A stretch of DNA of 60,000 nucleotides from Diphasiastrum complanatum. Taxonomy: Eukaryota; Streptophyta; Lycopodiopsida; Lycopodiales; Lycopodiaceae. The position numbers and the translations under genes are program-made. The DNA is taken from assembly GCA_029204225.1 (NCBI GenBank), contig CM055104.1:25685285-25745284 (forward strand), in the 5' to 3' direction. Positions 13,740-24,664 of the stretch are shown piece by piece. The notes under the pieces are model-generated. The model did no database searches. It was not told where the DNA came from and worked only from the letters and a program-made list of their open reading frames with translations. Position 1 is the first letter of the stretch, and each line of letters starts with the position of its first letter.

Positions 13740-14269
13740 CAAAGAATCGAACGTTCTCGATTCGAATCGGAAAGAATTGGGATTGGAAATTTTTTGCTAC
13801 AGCCCGGGCCTCGATTCGTTCGCGATTCACTTTTTCCTCTTTTTTGCACCTCTTTCAAGGGAAAGAGAATAGGAGAGAGGGAGAAACTTGAGGAGAGGAG
13901 AAAGGGGAGGAGATAGGAGAGCCTAGAGGAGAGAGACATCGCTTAGAGGAAAGAGGAGAGAGGTGGTATTATGGTAAGGGTGCAATGTATTGGGTTTTAG
14001 GTTAATCTTCATTGTTGAATGCACTTTGAAGGAGACAAATTAGGATAGGAGTTAGGAGAAGTTAGAACTAGGTGAGAGGAGTGTTAGAAGTTAGGAGAGT
14101 TAGGAGTTGGCTTACATTCCTCCGACGGCCACTACAGGTGAGGACCATAGTACATACACTTGTGACTTGTTATCTGATTCTTTAAACTTTTGCTTTTGAA
14201 TTTTGAATTTTGCAACATACATGATGAAATGTGATTGACTACAATGATTAAATGTTTTTCGATTTCTAT

Positions 14270-14800
14270 TGTTGCAATAGGATTAGTTGCTAGGCATCAT
14301 GCATCCACCTCAGGTCAGGATGAGACAGAGCTAGAGGCCGACACATCTACACGACATGTAGACGTAGTTGGTCCCTCCCCCCCGCAGAGGTGTTACTGGT
14401 ATGTGAAATCATTGAGGTGACAACAAGCATAGGGCAGATGTGGCTATCAGAAGACTCTTCTACCGTTGTAACCCCTTCCATCTAGCGAAGACTCCCGCTT
14501 GGGGGGGGGGCTATGATAGAGAGTGTTGCTGCGATAGGGGCCATATCCCGTGGACCTAGCATGGAGTCCCTACGCACCACACATTGGATGAGGGAGGTTT
14601 AAGATGTAACCATAGAATTGGAGCCCGTTCATGAACCATGGAAATAGTTCGGGTGCACCATCATGACTGATGGTTGGAGTGACACCAGGAGGTGACATAT
14701 CATTAATATTCTAGTGTCATCCTGTGTGGGCACCATGTTTTTGAGAGCCATTGACACATCGGCACCTGATACCATTGTTTTAGTTGAGTAACGAGTTCAT
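14270..14800 (+). pseudogene. hAT-superfamily transposase (DUF659 region), decayed
   Basis: Starting near 14434 the frame reads ADVAIRRLFYRCNPFHLAKTP, like the hAT segment 'IARFFYDNGIPFNVARSP'. After a frame change at a run of ten G (about 14502-14511) it continues MIESVAAIGAISRGPSMESL, a stop, then DVTIELEPVHEPWK, another stop, and the diagnostic FGCTIMTDGWSDTRR and HIINILVSSCVGTMFLRAID. That is the DUF659 signature of plant hAT transposases. At least three stops and one frameshift make it inactive. The C-terminal dimerisation domain is absent. No terminal inverted repeats were identified. From 14801 to 15747 no other feature is supported. Confidence 0.75.
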
Positions 14801-15767
14801 GACATGTGTTGGATTTCGATGCTCATTGCTAATTAGAATTTCAATCATTTTAGCTTGTGAGTCGACTGTTGTTGCTCAATTAAACATGTTGAGCAAGCCT
14901 TGAACAGCCTATCAAACATCCTCAATGCAAAGCAGAACTTGCCATCAAAGGGAATGGATACCTATGCTTCCCGTACTGATTTCAAATGGTTCAATTTAAT
15001 TCCTTTTGATGGTTTGCTATGAGAGCTTAGGGTGGCCTTTGAGCTTAAAGCAAATCAAAAAGCCATTTCTTATTGGATAATTAGTTTTTAAGCTAACAGG
15101 GCTTTTAATCATTCAAAAGTGCTGATACCCTAACAATCATGCTTTACAAGTGTGTTCTTTTGAGCTCTCATTTTTATATGAAACGCATGTCCAATGCTGC
15201 TTCAGGAAAATTGAGCAAGACGTGATTGATGCAGATTTAAAAGAATTGTGCCTTAAAGATGTGTAGGTTTCCAAATTATGAGTTAAAGATTTGGCATGAT
15301 CGACAGCCCCATTGAAACCATCATCCTCGAGGAAGTATCTATCACGAAAATCTAGATGGTAACTTACAGTGCAAATGACAAATGCAGTGTTTGAATTGTG
15401 CAGGTCACAAGGTTTATCTCTAGGTGTTTTAGGCCATGAAGGCAGGCTGGTTCTCTGATGCATGAACCTGGATTGTGATGTTCTTTTATTGCTATGGACA
15501 AATAATCTGCTAAAGACAATGAGTACATATTTATAGATGTGCTTTTGATAAACTTCAAAAATCCTCTGAAGTATCACATATCGTTTATATCTGAGTCTAG
15601 ATGCATTTCCAGAGTTTCTATCTTAGCATTATTTTCCATTTCCATTTCTTAGTTTCTTATTGGGTTTCTTCTTGTAATTTTTATTCAAAAATGCATAAAT
15701 ATGTGAGAAACTATCAATTTACCAATTTTTTGGCTACTAGTATTGCAGGTCTTGGACTTCTGATTAG

Positions 15768-16333
15768 ATGGCAGGAAGAGGCAGGATGGGTCTGGATGCC
15801 GTAGGTAGGGGACCCCAAGTAGGTCCTGGAGTTTTACACCCTAGCCTTGGTCCTTATGGTGCACAGCTTGGGCCAGGAATGGTTGGACCTCAGGCAGGCT
15901 TAGGACCTTCCCCTGCTCTAATTGAACAAAAGCTTGCTATGCAGCATGCAGAGATTCAAAGGCTTCTAACAGAAAATCAGCGTCTTGCAGCTACTCATGT
16001 TGCTTTACGAGAAGAATTAGCAGCTGCGCAGCAGGAGCTTCGGCGCTTGGAAGAAGTTCTTGCAGGAGTGCAGGCTGGGAAGGAGGCCCAAGTCAGGGGT
16101 TTGGTCGAGAAGCAAAATAGCATGGAAGCTGATTTGCGTGCAGCAGAGGCCTTGAAGGCTGAGCTTCATCAGGCTCGAACTGATGCCTCAAAGCTGAATG
16201 GCATTAGGCAAGATCTCACAACTCAAACCCAAACCCTGAGTCAGGAACTACAACGTGCTCATGCAGATCTTCAGCAAGTCCCAGCTCTACGGAATGAGAA
16301 TGAGAGCTTGCGGCAAGAAATTCAGCGTGCCAG
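15768..16333 (+). CDS. FLX-like gene, coding exon 1
   Basis: Encodes residues 1-188 plus two bases of the next codon. It starts at ATGGCAGGAAGA and ends at the donor GCCAG|GTAAGC. It carries the Gly/Pro-rich N-terminus and most of the coiled coil. Reading through the donor gives a stop after one codon, which supports the splice site. Confidence 0.88.
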
Positions 16334-16768
16334 GTAAGCGGACATTTCCATCATTTGTTTGTTGCAGTTGATTTCAAATGCAGTAGAATTGACTATTTAA
16401 CATTTAGTTCATAGATCAATAATGAATACGTCAGTGATTTAATTCTGATGAATCTATGTTTGGATGGAGGGACATGGTATTTCTCCCTTTCTTGTTGATT
16501 TTCCAGTAGCTATTTGATTTAAATGTGTGAAGGGATTAAGAGCATGAGGCTGAATTATAATGAAGAAATTTTGTTTTAAGAGAGGGATGGGAATACCTTT
16601 ATTAATGTCCATGGAGACCAAATTGGTCTATAAGATCAAATAACGAAAGCAAATGTCAATCTCTAAAAAATCTGCAAACAACTAGAATAAAACTATTTGA
16701 AAGTAGGCTTTAACTAATAGAAGAGTCCAACAGGCTTTCATGTGTAGTAAGCTTTAATGGCATGATGG

Positions 16769-16861
<93 letters not shown>

Positions 16862-19800
16862 TTTTATGGGATCCGTTCCTTTCGAGTCCCGATAAGAGGA
16901 CAACAGTGTCCAAATCACAATACAATCAAAGCATGCTGTCTTGAGAGAGAGTTTGCTTACTTCATGTACTATGTTTAGCCCAACTTGTAAATGTTGAGAA
17001 AATAACATGTGTATTTTTGGTAATGTGGTTAAAATCTGGTATATCGTAATTTATTTGGAGCTTATAGCTAATTATGGTGAATGTGTACATGACGAGAATC
17101 AGGTCAAAACTTGAGTTTATGAACTCTTCAAAGTTCATCCATTTGGTGCGCACTAGGAGCTCTTTGTATTTTAGCTTCATGATTCGTAGTTTATCTATTT
17201 TGAGTTTGGATTTTGATCCCATATGCAATACATTTTGTTGGTATTAGCTTTCGCAGACGTGCCTTTTTCCTAGAAGTTATGAGAATTATCAAAGACTAAT
17301 ATTAAGAGGTTTAACTTTATCCATCAAATCCCTCATATATTTATTGTACACATGGTTATTTATTCAGCTGGATCCATGGTCACTATTGTTTATGTTGTTT
17401 GGGAAGCTGGAGAGAATGTTTGATTCATGTAGTATATTTGGCCTAATTTACAAAGGCCGAGAAAGGTAGAAGCTCAGACGCTGGAATTGCATTTGCAAAT
17501 GTCTGCAAATTAGCAATTTCGTAGTTTGGCCAATAAAGTATCGCAGATTCAGGGCATAGAGTTGATTATTGTAGATGTAGATCTCTAGAATTATGATTAT
17601 TGTAGATGTAGATCTCTAGAATTATGATGAAATTCTATTTTCTTGGTTGTTCATCCTTTGGGTGCATTAGGAAGTTCTTTTATTTGTAGTTTATCTATTT
17701 TGAATATAGACCTTACTTTTATACTTAATACAAGATATTTGTGCATGTTGTTAGAACTCTTCCATTATGGGGGGGGAAAGGTCAGGCTCCGAGGCCCTTC
17801 CGCCCCGGAAGGGTGTGCGCCCGAGGGCGGAGGCCCGAGGGCGCACAGCCTTCCTCGGGCGGAAGGGCCAAGGAGCCTGACCTTCGCTCAGTTTTCTTTG
17901 TAAAAATTTGAAAACTGATTTTACGGTAAGTGAAGTGGTTTTATCCCCTGGACGTTTTGCTGCTTCATCTAACCCTTTTTGTATAAATCATGGACCAAAT
18001 GGTAATAACTTGTACCCAGATTATTAGGAGCTTTTATTCCTTAAGACGTTCTACTCACATGGTCATTTATTTGGTTGGACGTGGTCACTATAGTTTGTGT
18101 TATTAGTGGATAAGCTAAGATGATTGGACTAGGTGTCAAGTTCTAGGGCTGAAGCCCTCTACAGACCTATGCCATGCTGATATGCCCTCACCCTATTTGG
18201 TAGCTTACCTTGAAAGGGTACCTCCAAGACAATGTAAATTGAGGAACTTCTATTCAACTTTGGTTGATGATCTGGTGCTTTGAGTACTTCGTTTCATCTA
18301 GAAGTTGCTTTGGAGGGCTTTCGACCTACTCGATACTTAGCAGTGATCCTAGTTGAAGGTGGTTATAATTTTGGCTGTCCATAACTTGTGATGTGTGATG
18401 CTTGATGTCACATTGTGTTCGTAACTTGTTAATGGAGTTCTTTTAGGGTTGTGAGACAGTGGGTGCAACCATTTCCAAACGTCACACAGTCAATAGTGTG
18501 TGTGTGTATTATTTGGTTCAAGATCGGGGGTATAGTGGAGAAAGCCTCAATTTCCATTTTTTGACACCCAATGTTTTCTACCATGGTCTCATTTTGCTCT
18601 TGACATGTTCAATGGCTTTCTTTTATTAAAGAATTGGAGGGGAGATTAATCCTCATTCAGATTGGAGAGGGCCTTGGAGATCCACATTTGCTTTTTGGAG
18701 ACTTTGTTGATTTTGCACTTTTTGTGGACTTTTGACATATTTATGATAGTTTTTTTAAGTGGGTGCTCTTATTGTGCTTCACAAGTTGTCAATCTGGTGT
18801 CTAGAACTTGAGATTTTTAAGCACAGTTCTGAAATACAAATAATTGTCGGTAGGACGATGTCCTTCTCACTCGTGATGTTAGGGACTTTGGACTGGATAA
18901 AGGGACTCTCATAAGCATTTAGAAATTGGCATTAGTGGTTTGACAATCATTAGATATTCATTAGACATTACTTATGGTTTAATGCCAACTTCATTGATCC
19001 AAGGACATGGTCCTATGATGATTATGTGCAAAATAATGTACAAGTCTAATTTAGGCCATATAAAAAGGTCCTAGGCACCAGGTTTGAGGGGGCATCATTG
19101 TGGAAGTAGGAAACGTAATAGTGGTTTTCTTTCTTTGTCTCTCTTATGCTTGTGTGTTCTATCTTTCTACAATACAATTGACGAGTGATGGTTTTAATGA
19201 CGAAAGAAGGATTCACACACTCAAATTTAACAAGATCATCTTCCATCGTGACTTAGTATTATACAATTTTTGCATAGGAAAATCATCAGAGTTTTACCTT
19301 TTGCTGAAGAATCCATTTGGAAGTAGCTAGACGTGTTGAAAACTGAACTTCGCTTTCTTTCATCCCTAACGACTTCTACGTGGCGCAGTCTGTTCCCGCA
19401 GAAAAAGACAACCGCAAGTACAGTCTGTTCCCACAGAAGATGACAACCGCAACAAACTAGTTTTTAGCGTAATCATTAGTTTACAAGAATGTCTTAGAAG
19501 AAAGTGTTTTAGAGGATATATATATGTGCCCACGGGCCACGAGGAGCACAAAAGACAGAGAGAATAAGTGAGAAAGATAGAGAAGAAAACTATAGGACTT
19601 GTACGCTGATATGCGGCAAGCTTTGTACTCTCTTCCCAAAATATTTTGCGTTGACAGATCATTCTTGCCAGGTTTTTTTGTTGTGCATGGAAATGTGAAT
19701 GCCATTTTATGTATGTACTCCATTATTGATAAGTTAATGAGATTGTTCTTGCAATCAGAATTAAGTTGCAGGTTCGCAGGCTGAAAAACTGAATACCGAA

Positions 19801-22800
19801 CACATTGTCGGGTTTTTCGCACTTTTCGCACTGAGCCAAAATATGACTTAGCACTTTTTTCACCAACCTTCGGTTTTTTGCATTTGTCGGATTTTCTCGT
19901 AGAGTTAGAATGTGCAGGTATATGTAAATTCACCGACCTTCGCATTTTTCGGAAAAATGCGATAGGCGAAGGAAAAGGCACGCTTCCGTATCCTTGACCC
20001 TGCTAGCTGCGGCTGAAGCCGAAACTCTCAGTTCGCTTCAAGATGAGATGTGTTTGGAATGTATTTTGGACCCCTTAAACATTTCAGAACGTGATCGTTT
20101 TGTGCTACAAAACTACAGTGCATCACTCTTTTTGAATGCTTTTTTTTTCTAGATATGTGGATATTTCCCTAATAAAATAATCCTCGATCTGTACCTTCAC
20201 CTTGTCCAGTTTGGAGATCAGCTTTGTAACTTGACTTGCCAATTCAAATCGGATCTAATGTATCTACACAAATCTATGTAGATGTTAGTATCAATATTGA
20301 TATCTGGATTTTGACTTAAGAAACGGTTTACACCTTAGATATCTGTAACGTGGATTCCATATACTGTAGAATAGAGCTAAATTCTACACTATAATCTTCA
20401 ATGTACAAATCTGCTATGCTTATTCATCTATATGGAAAGTTAGAGGTTTTAACTCAGAGTTTTTAATGATGAAACATGTACAACTATGCTCTAGAGTCTA
20501 TTCTATCAAGATCTAATCCTGATTTTTTTCATGTAAGTAGAAAATGCATAACTAACTTATTTTATTACATTTCAAACCTAAAGCCTAAAGGGTAAAAAAT
20601 TTAGTAGCCCTTTTTTTGAATTGAAAGCTGAGGTAGAGGGACATAGTATTTACATGAATTATTATGTACTTTGGATTATCGACTCCAAAGTAATTAATTA
20701 GTCAATTATTATACCTTGGATTTCATTTTTAGCCACTATATGATTGTTTTAGCCATTCTTCGATGTCAGTATACACTTAAAACAAATAGCCATCAATACT
20801 TTATAAAAAATTAGTTTTTTTTACATGTATTATCAGAATTAAAAACAAAGGAGTGTTTGGAATGAGCATTCCTTACGTGGCTTGGAAAGTTGGTTTTAGG
20901 AAGATTGTGCAACTATGCATTAAATTCAATATTCCTAAATGGTCCTAATTTTGAACAGAAGTTCTTTGGGGCCCCAATACCTTAAAAGAGTTCGGTTTAC
21001 AGAAATATGGAAAAGGATTTATTTTAAAGGAGAAAAATAACAAGGAAATTTTTTTCCAACATTTTTTATGTTTTGTATGTATGAAAGAACAATTGCCTAT
21101 TGATAGCAACTATTTACTTTTAGTGATTATGAGCTTATAATTTTTGCTACCTGATTAGTAGAGTTTGCACTTTGGTTAGCAAGTTTAACTTCACAAGATG
21201 GTCTTGGCATCAAGCTCATATGGTCCATAGGTACCAACAAACTCATTTGTGTTTGACACGTTTGCAAAACATTTTTGTTGGTGGTTCAATCATGAATGTA
21301 AGTTGCAAGAAATCTCACAGCTGAAGGGAATGGTTACCTCTTTGACCAACGAGAAGAACATGTTGCAGTCAAAAGTTGCATCACTCGATTAATCCATTGA
21401 GACCAAGCAGGCTGCAGTTTCGGAGTCCACTACCACTATGATATGGGAACTAGAAACCAAGATTGAGAAGCAGAAAGAATAGGCCCTTTCTTGGGCATCA
21501 GTTTTGAAGAAAAGCACCAAACCAAGCGCCCCCATCTCCTCGGTTATTTTAGCCACCCTCTCGCGCGCGCGCAGTTTTGGACCGATTTTGGACCGCGCGG
21601 GCATTTTGCAGCAGGTCCGGACCCGTTCGGTTCAAAGGTTCAAACTGTGGTTCGATGCAACTATGGACGATGCAGTGACTATCTAAATAAGTGTGCAACC
21701 CCACTAGAACCTCTGCCACTTGTTGATCTCATCTCTATCCTATACTAAATCCCATTTGTGTCCTGAGAACATGGGTAGTCCTCTCTCTTGGCTCTCATGA
21801 GTCATGTGTCTCTGTAAAAAATAACAAGTCCCTCTTTAGGATGAAGGGGTTTTGGCAATCTGCAAGTAATTTGCGAGTTTCATTCTACTGATGGTTCACC
21901 GATTATGTAGCATGTGACATGCCGTAATATTAACTGCATTTTGTCTCTAATTACAAGATGATACTAATTAGATGCAAAAATTTCAATGGATCTCAATCTG
22001 AGACAACGTTGGAAGTGACATTGTTTATATGTCATGTCCTATCTCTTGATAGGTCATGACAATCTCTAGCACATCTCCTTCTATGATATTGTGTCCACTT
22101 TCCTTTTTTTCTTTTTTGTCATGTATTAAAATTGGTTTTTCATTTTTCAATACGCAAAAGGCTTAGACGCCATAGCTTGAGCCACTGTATCATGTGAATC
22201 ATTCACAACCATTCAACTATCTCATTTAAATTAAATCATATATTTATGTGATAATGGGAGTACCAAATTGTGTAGTCTGTGTGGCAATTCAGGTATCAAA
22301 CCATCACTGTCATGAACAACATCTACTTCTAAGGTATTACATTGTATGTTTGTGGATACATTACATGTTTGATAGGTTGACAATTTTCAATTATAAAATA
22401 GAAAAGGTATTTCAACACATTTGAGAACCAAATTTGAGTAAAAACATTATTTCAGAATATTTTTTGCAGCCTCCAAACATAGCACGCCGATGTGCTAAGT
22501 AAATCAGTGAGAAAAAAAAAATTGCAACCTTCAAAGATAACACACTGGCATGTTAAATGAAACAAGAAAAATGATTTTGCAACCTTCAAAGATAACACAC
22601 CGGTGTGCTATCTTTGGACAGTAAAAAATAATTTTAATTTAAAAGTTTTCCTACTTTGGTATTTTATTGTGGAATTTACCAAACCACAATTCTTAATGAT
22701 AAACATTCAACTAGTGGCATAAAAAAGGTAGGACACCATGTGCTATCTTTTTTTTAAATCATGGCAAGCAAGAAACTCGCAAAAAGTTTACTCACAAAAT

Positions 22801-24664
22801 GCCAAGGCTTGTTATGAAGTAAAAAAGGTCTCTAGCTATAGATGACGAATGTATACCATCACAATTCCGCAGCACTCTTCATATGGTGTGGATGGGGACT
22901 CCAGATGCTCCTATGCCCGGGAGCCCCAATTCCCTATGTATGCGATCCACTAGCTACATCATCAAGGTATCGGACCTGGCATCACTACACTGGGAGGAGG
23001 TGTAGAGGGGTGAGTTGGGAAGAGGGGGGGGGGATGAGGGGGGAGGAGAGGGAGAGAGAAGAGTAGATATAAAATTGAGAAGTTAGAGACTTAAAACCTA
23101 AGAAGTTAGATGAGAGAGAGAAGCTTGAGAGATTTCTTACCGTTTGTCACTCAAACCAAATCTATGTTCTGAATCTTCATTCTTCAACAAACTAGTTGCT
23201 AGGGTGAATCCAATCTTTAACAGGCTCTGCACAGTGCACTCCTTTGGACTTCCTGATAGTTGTCTTCTGGAATTCTGACGCTCTATTTCTTTCACAGGAT
23301 GCTGGTGATTACAGTCTACATTGCACACTGCACACCTCAAACACTGCAAAAGCACTTTCGTTTGCCATAACTGAAGGTGAGGATCTAATAAAAACTAAAA
23401 CTCTAGTTTCGAAACGGCCGATTGAAAATATGTTTCAAAACAAGACCCGAAACATTGCATCATTGACACTAATGTCTATCAGCCATAGAAAATTCTTATA
23501 TTAAACTAGATCCTCATTCTTTAAAATTGGGCCCTTAATTTACCATTGTTGACTACCTTTGCTTTCAGCTTTGGATCAGAAAACAACAAAAAGCAGGAAA
23601 AAAAAGCTTAAAGAGAAAGTTCAGGAGTCTGATCTGTCATTGAATGTTCATTTTGGAACCCATGTCGCAGAGTGCAGTTTTGCAGCAACTTACGTTGAAG
23701 GTTATTATAGTTTGCCTTCCATACTCCAGGTTGCTCCATCGATGCATGAAACTGTTTTGTAGGTTGGGTTTTTATCAAAAACTGCTGTGATGAGTGTACT
23801 TTGCTTCAACCTGAAACAGTTTATGGAGCGTTAAAAGAAGAGATCAATGTACTTACAATGTTTTTGGGATATATTCTTGGTGTATAACTAGCAAATTACT
23901 TGAGCAGGACTGCTTTTGAGTTTGAGAAGAAGGCCAACAATGAACAGTTTGAACAAAGACAGGTGATGGAGAAGAACTTAGTTTCAATGGCGAGAGAGGT
24001 TGAGAAATTGCGTGCAGAATTGACCGTTGCAGAAAAGAGAGCACGCACAGTTGGTAATGCAGGTAGATTCAAGCACTCATTGTTTGCACCTTGTTTGAAT
24101 AAGATCTGGAAGTGGGTAGAAGGGTCACTTTCAAAAGTTAATGGCCAAATTGAGAGTTCTAAAATTCTCCTAGGCTGACTTCAGTGTCACCGAGTTCATA
24201 GCTTCTTAGTTATTAGTCACTGAGTTAATAGTACGTACCTGGTGCCTTTTCTAATTTGCCCCACTAGTTGTAATTCTATTCTATGACTCTGTTTTCCTAT
24301 CATCTCAGTGGGAGACTATGGGGGTGCATTTGTTGGTACTGATGCACGGGGTGCATATGCCGGAGCTGATGCACGGGGTGCATATGCCGGAGCTGATGCA
24401 CGATACTCGTCAATTTCACAATATGGAGATGGTTATGGCATACATCAGGTGTGATAACTGTGAGACATCCATCTTCACGTCACACGTGACAGGCCATATT
24501 CAATTGAGTGAATTTGTTTTAAAGATGAGAACTTTAGTTGGATGTATAATGTCACATTTTTTCTGACTCTTTTCCAGGTGCCAGTTGGTGTTGAGAATGG
24601 TGTACGATCTGCTTATGGAGCATACGATGTGAATTGCTCAACTGTGGCTCACGTACGTAGATGA
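15768..24664 (+). CDS. FLX-like coiled-coil protein, four coding exons
   Basis: The gene model joins 15768-16333, 23908-24062, 24309-24448 and 24578-24664: 948 nt, 315 codons plus stop. Every junction obeys GT-AG and keeps frame. Residues 1-50 are Gly/Pro-rich ([16 protein letters not shown]...). From about residue 50 a long coiled coil begins ([18 protein letters not shown], then [10 protein letters not shown]), runs across the exon 1-2 junction ([12 protein letters not shown]) and ends near [12 protein letters not shown]. The tail is Gly/Tyr/Ala-rich. This layout matches FLX/FLL proteins. In Arabidopsis FLX acts with FRIGIDA to raise FLC expression, and FLL4 is a partner; the role of this copy is not shown by sequence. 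It most resembles FLL1-type proteins ('EILEQKLA', 'ENQRLA'), which are somewhat longer. The ATG follows an acceptor by 19 bases, implying a 5' UTR intron. Coding intron 1 is about 7.6 kb and full of repeats. Confidence 0.85.
16771..16857. repeat. (GA)n microsatellite in intron 1
   Basis: About 85 bases of GA repeat. A block just upstream (16572-16680, with CTTTATTAATGTCCATGG) resembles 34100-34200, so the tract probably belongs to a dispersed repeat inserted in the intron. Confidence 0.95.
17564..17625. repeat. Perfect 31-base tandem duplication
   Basis: GATTATTGTAGATGTAGATC plus CTCTAGAATTAT occurs at 17564-17594 and again at 17595-17625 without a mismatch. It looks recent. Confidence 0.9.
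17780..17882. repeat. 103-base GC-rich foldback (long hairpin)
   Basis: Nested complementary blocks pair outside-in: GGTCAGGCTCC (17780-17790) with GGAGCCTGACC (17872-17882); GGCCCTTCCGCCC (17793-17805) with GGGCGGAAGGGCC (17857-17869); GGAAGG (17807-17812) with CCTTCC (17849-17854); TGTGCGCCC (17814-17822) with GGGCGCACA (17839-17847). A loop of about 16 bases remains. It lies inside intron 1 and would be transcribed, so it could form a strong RNA hairpin. It may be a small foldback transposon or a hairpin precursor; it is not coding. Confidence 0.85.
19386..19452. repeat. Tandem duplication, 35-base period
   Basis: CAGTCTGTTCCCGCAGAA at 19386 recurs at 19421 with few mismatches, each copy followed by GACAACCGCAA. 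Intronic. Confidence 0.75.
19937..19972. repeat. Short inverted repeat
   Basis: CCTTCGCATTTTTC faces GGAAAAATGCG and then GCGAAGG, giving two stems separated by a small bulge. It sits in a stretch with repeated TTCGCA words (19800-19980). Intronic. Confidence 0.6.
21300..21690 (+). pseudogene. Coiled-coil fragment, possible retroelement ORF1 remnant
   Basis: One plus-strand frame reads [19 protein letters not shown], then [17 protein letters not shown], then [18 protein letters not shown], with two stops. A coiled coil followed by an 'SWA(D/S)V(L/V)K' motif is seen in LINE ORF1 or gag-like proteins. Assignment is tentative, and it lies within intron 1 of the FLX-like gene. Bases 20000-21299 are AT-rich with nothing supportable. 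Confidence 0.3.
22467..22616. repeat. Three diverged repeat units ending in a 30-base palindrome
   Basis: Blocks at about 22467, 22524 and 22575 share TTGCA(A/G)CCTTCAAAGATAACACACC-type sequence. The last unit runs into a palindrome at 22587-22616 centred on CACACCGGTGTG, with one mismatch (CAAAGATAA...CTATCTTTG). Intronic. Confidence 0.65.
23908..24062 (+). CDS. FLX-like gene, coding exon 2
   Basis: Acceptor TTGAGCAG|GACTGC and donor AATGCAG|GTAGAT. It restores the split Arg codon and gives [13 protein letters not shown], then [20 protein letters not shown]. This is the conserved FLL segment around 'QVMEKN...[12 protein letters not shown]'. The strength of this match confirms the very long intron 1. 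Confidence 0.88.
24309..24448 (+). CDS. FLX-like gene, coding exon 3 with an internal tandem repeat
   Basis: Acceptor CATCTCAG|TGGGAG and donor CATCAG|GTGTGA. It encodes [10 protein letters not shown] and then an ADARGAYAG-type motif repeated in tandem (a 30-base unit, a little over two copies), ending DGYGIHQ. The Gly/Tyr-rich composition suits FLL C-termini; the repeat looks like a recent in-frame duplication. Confidence 0.8.
24578..24664 (+). CDS. FLX-like gene, last coding exon
   Basis: Acceptor CTTTTCCAG|GTGCCA. It encodes [20 protein letters not shown] and seven or eight more residues to TGA at 24662-24664. This short end is less conserved in the family. No single clear polyadenylation signal can be chosen downstream. 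Bases 24665-27076 hold no other supportable gene. Confidence 0.75.
   Translation: MPVGVENGVRSAYGAYDVNCSTVAHVRR

Noticed and set aside
14760-14790. PBS-like GATACCA in CACCTGATACCATTG
   Set aside because: It falls inside the hAT transposase reading frame and lacks the rest of the PBS or an adjacent LTR edge.
17643-17903. 86-codon ORF across the GC-rich foldback
   Set aside because: Its coding-like GC content is due to the hairpin arms; the start lies in unrelated AT-rich sequence.
23559-23762. 67-codon ORF preceded by an acceptor-like site, considered as an extra FLX-like exon
   Set aside because: Exons 1 and 2 of the FLX-like gene already join in frame with conserved residues at the junction, leaving no room for it.
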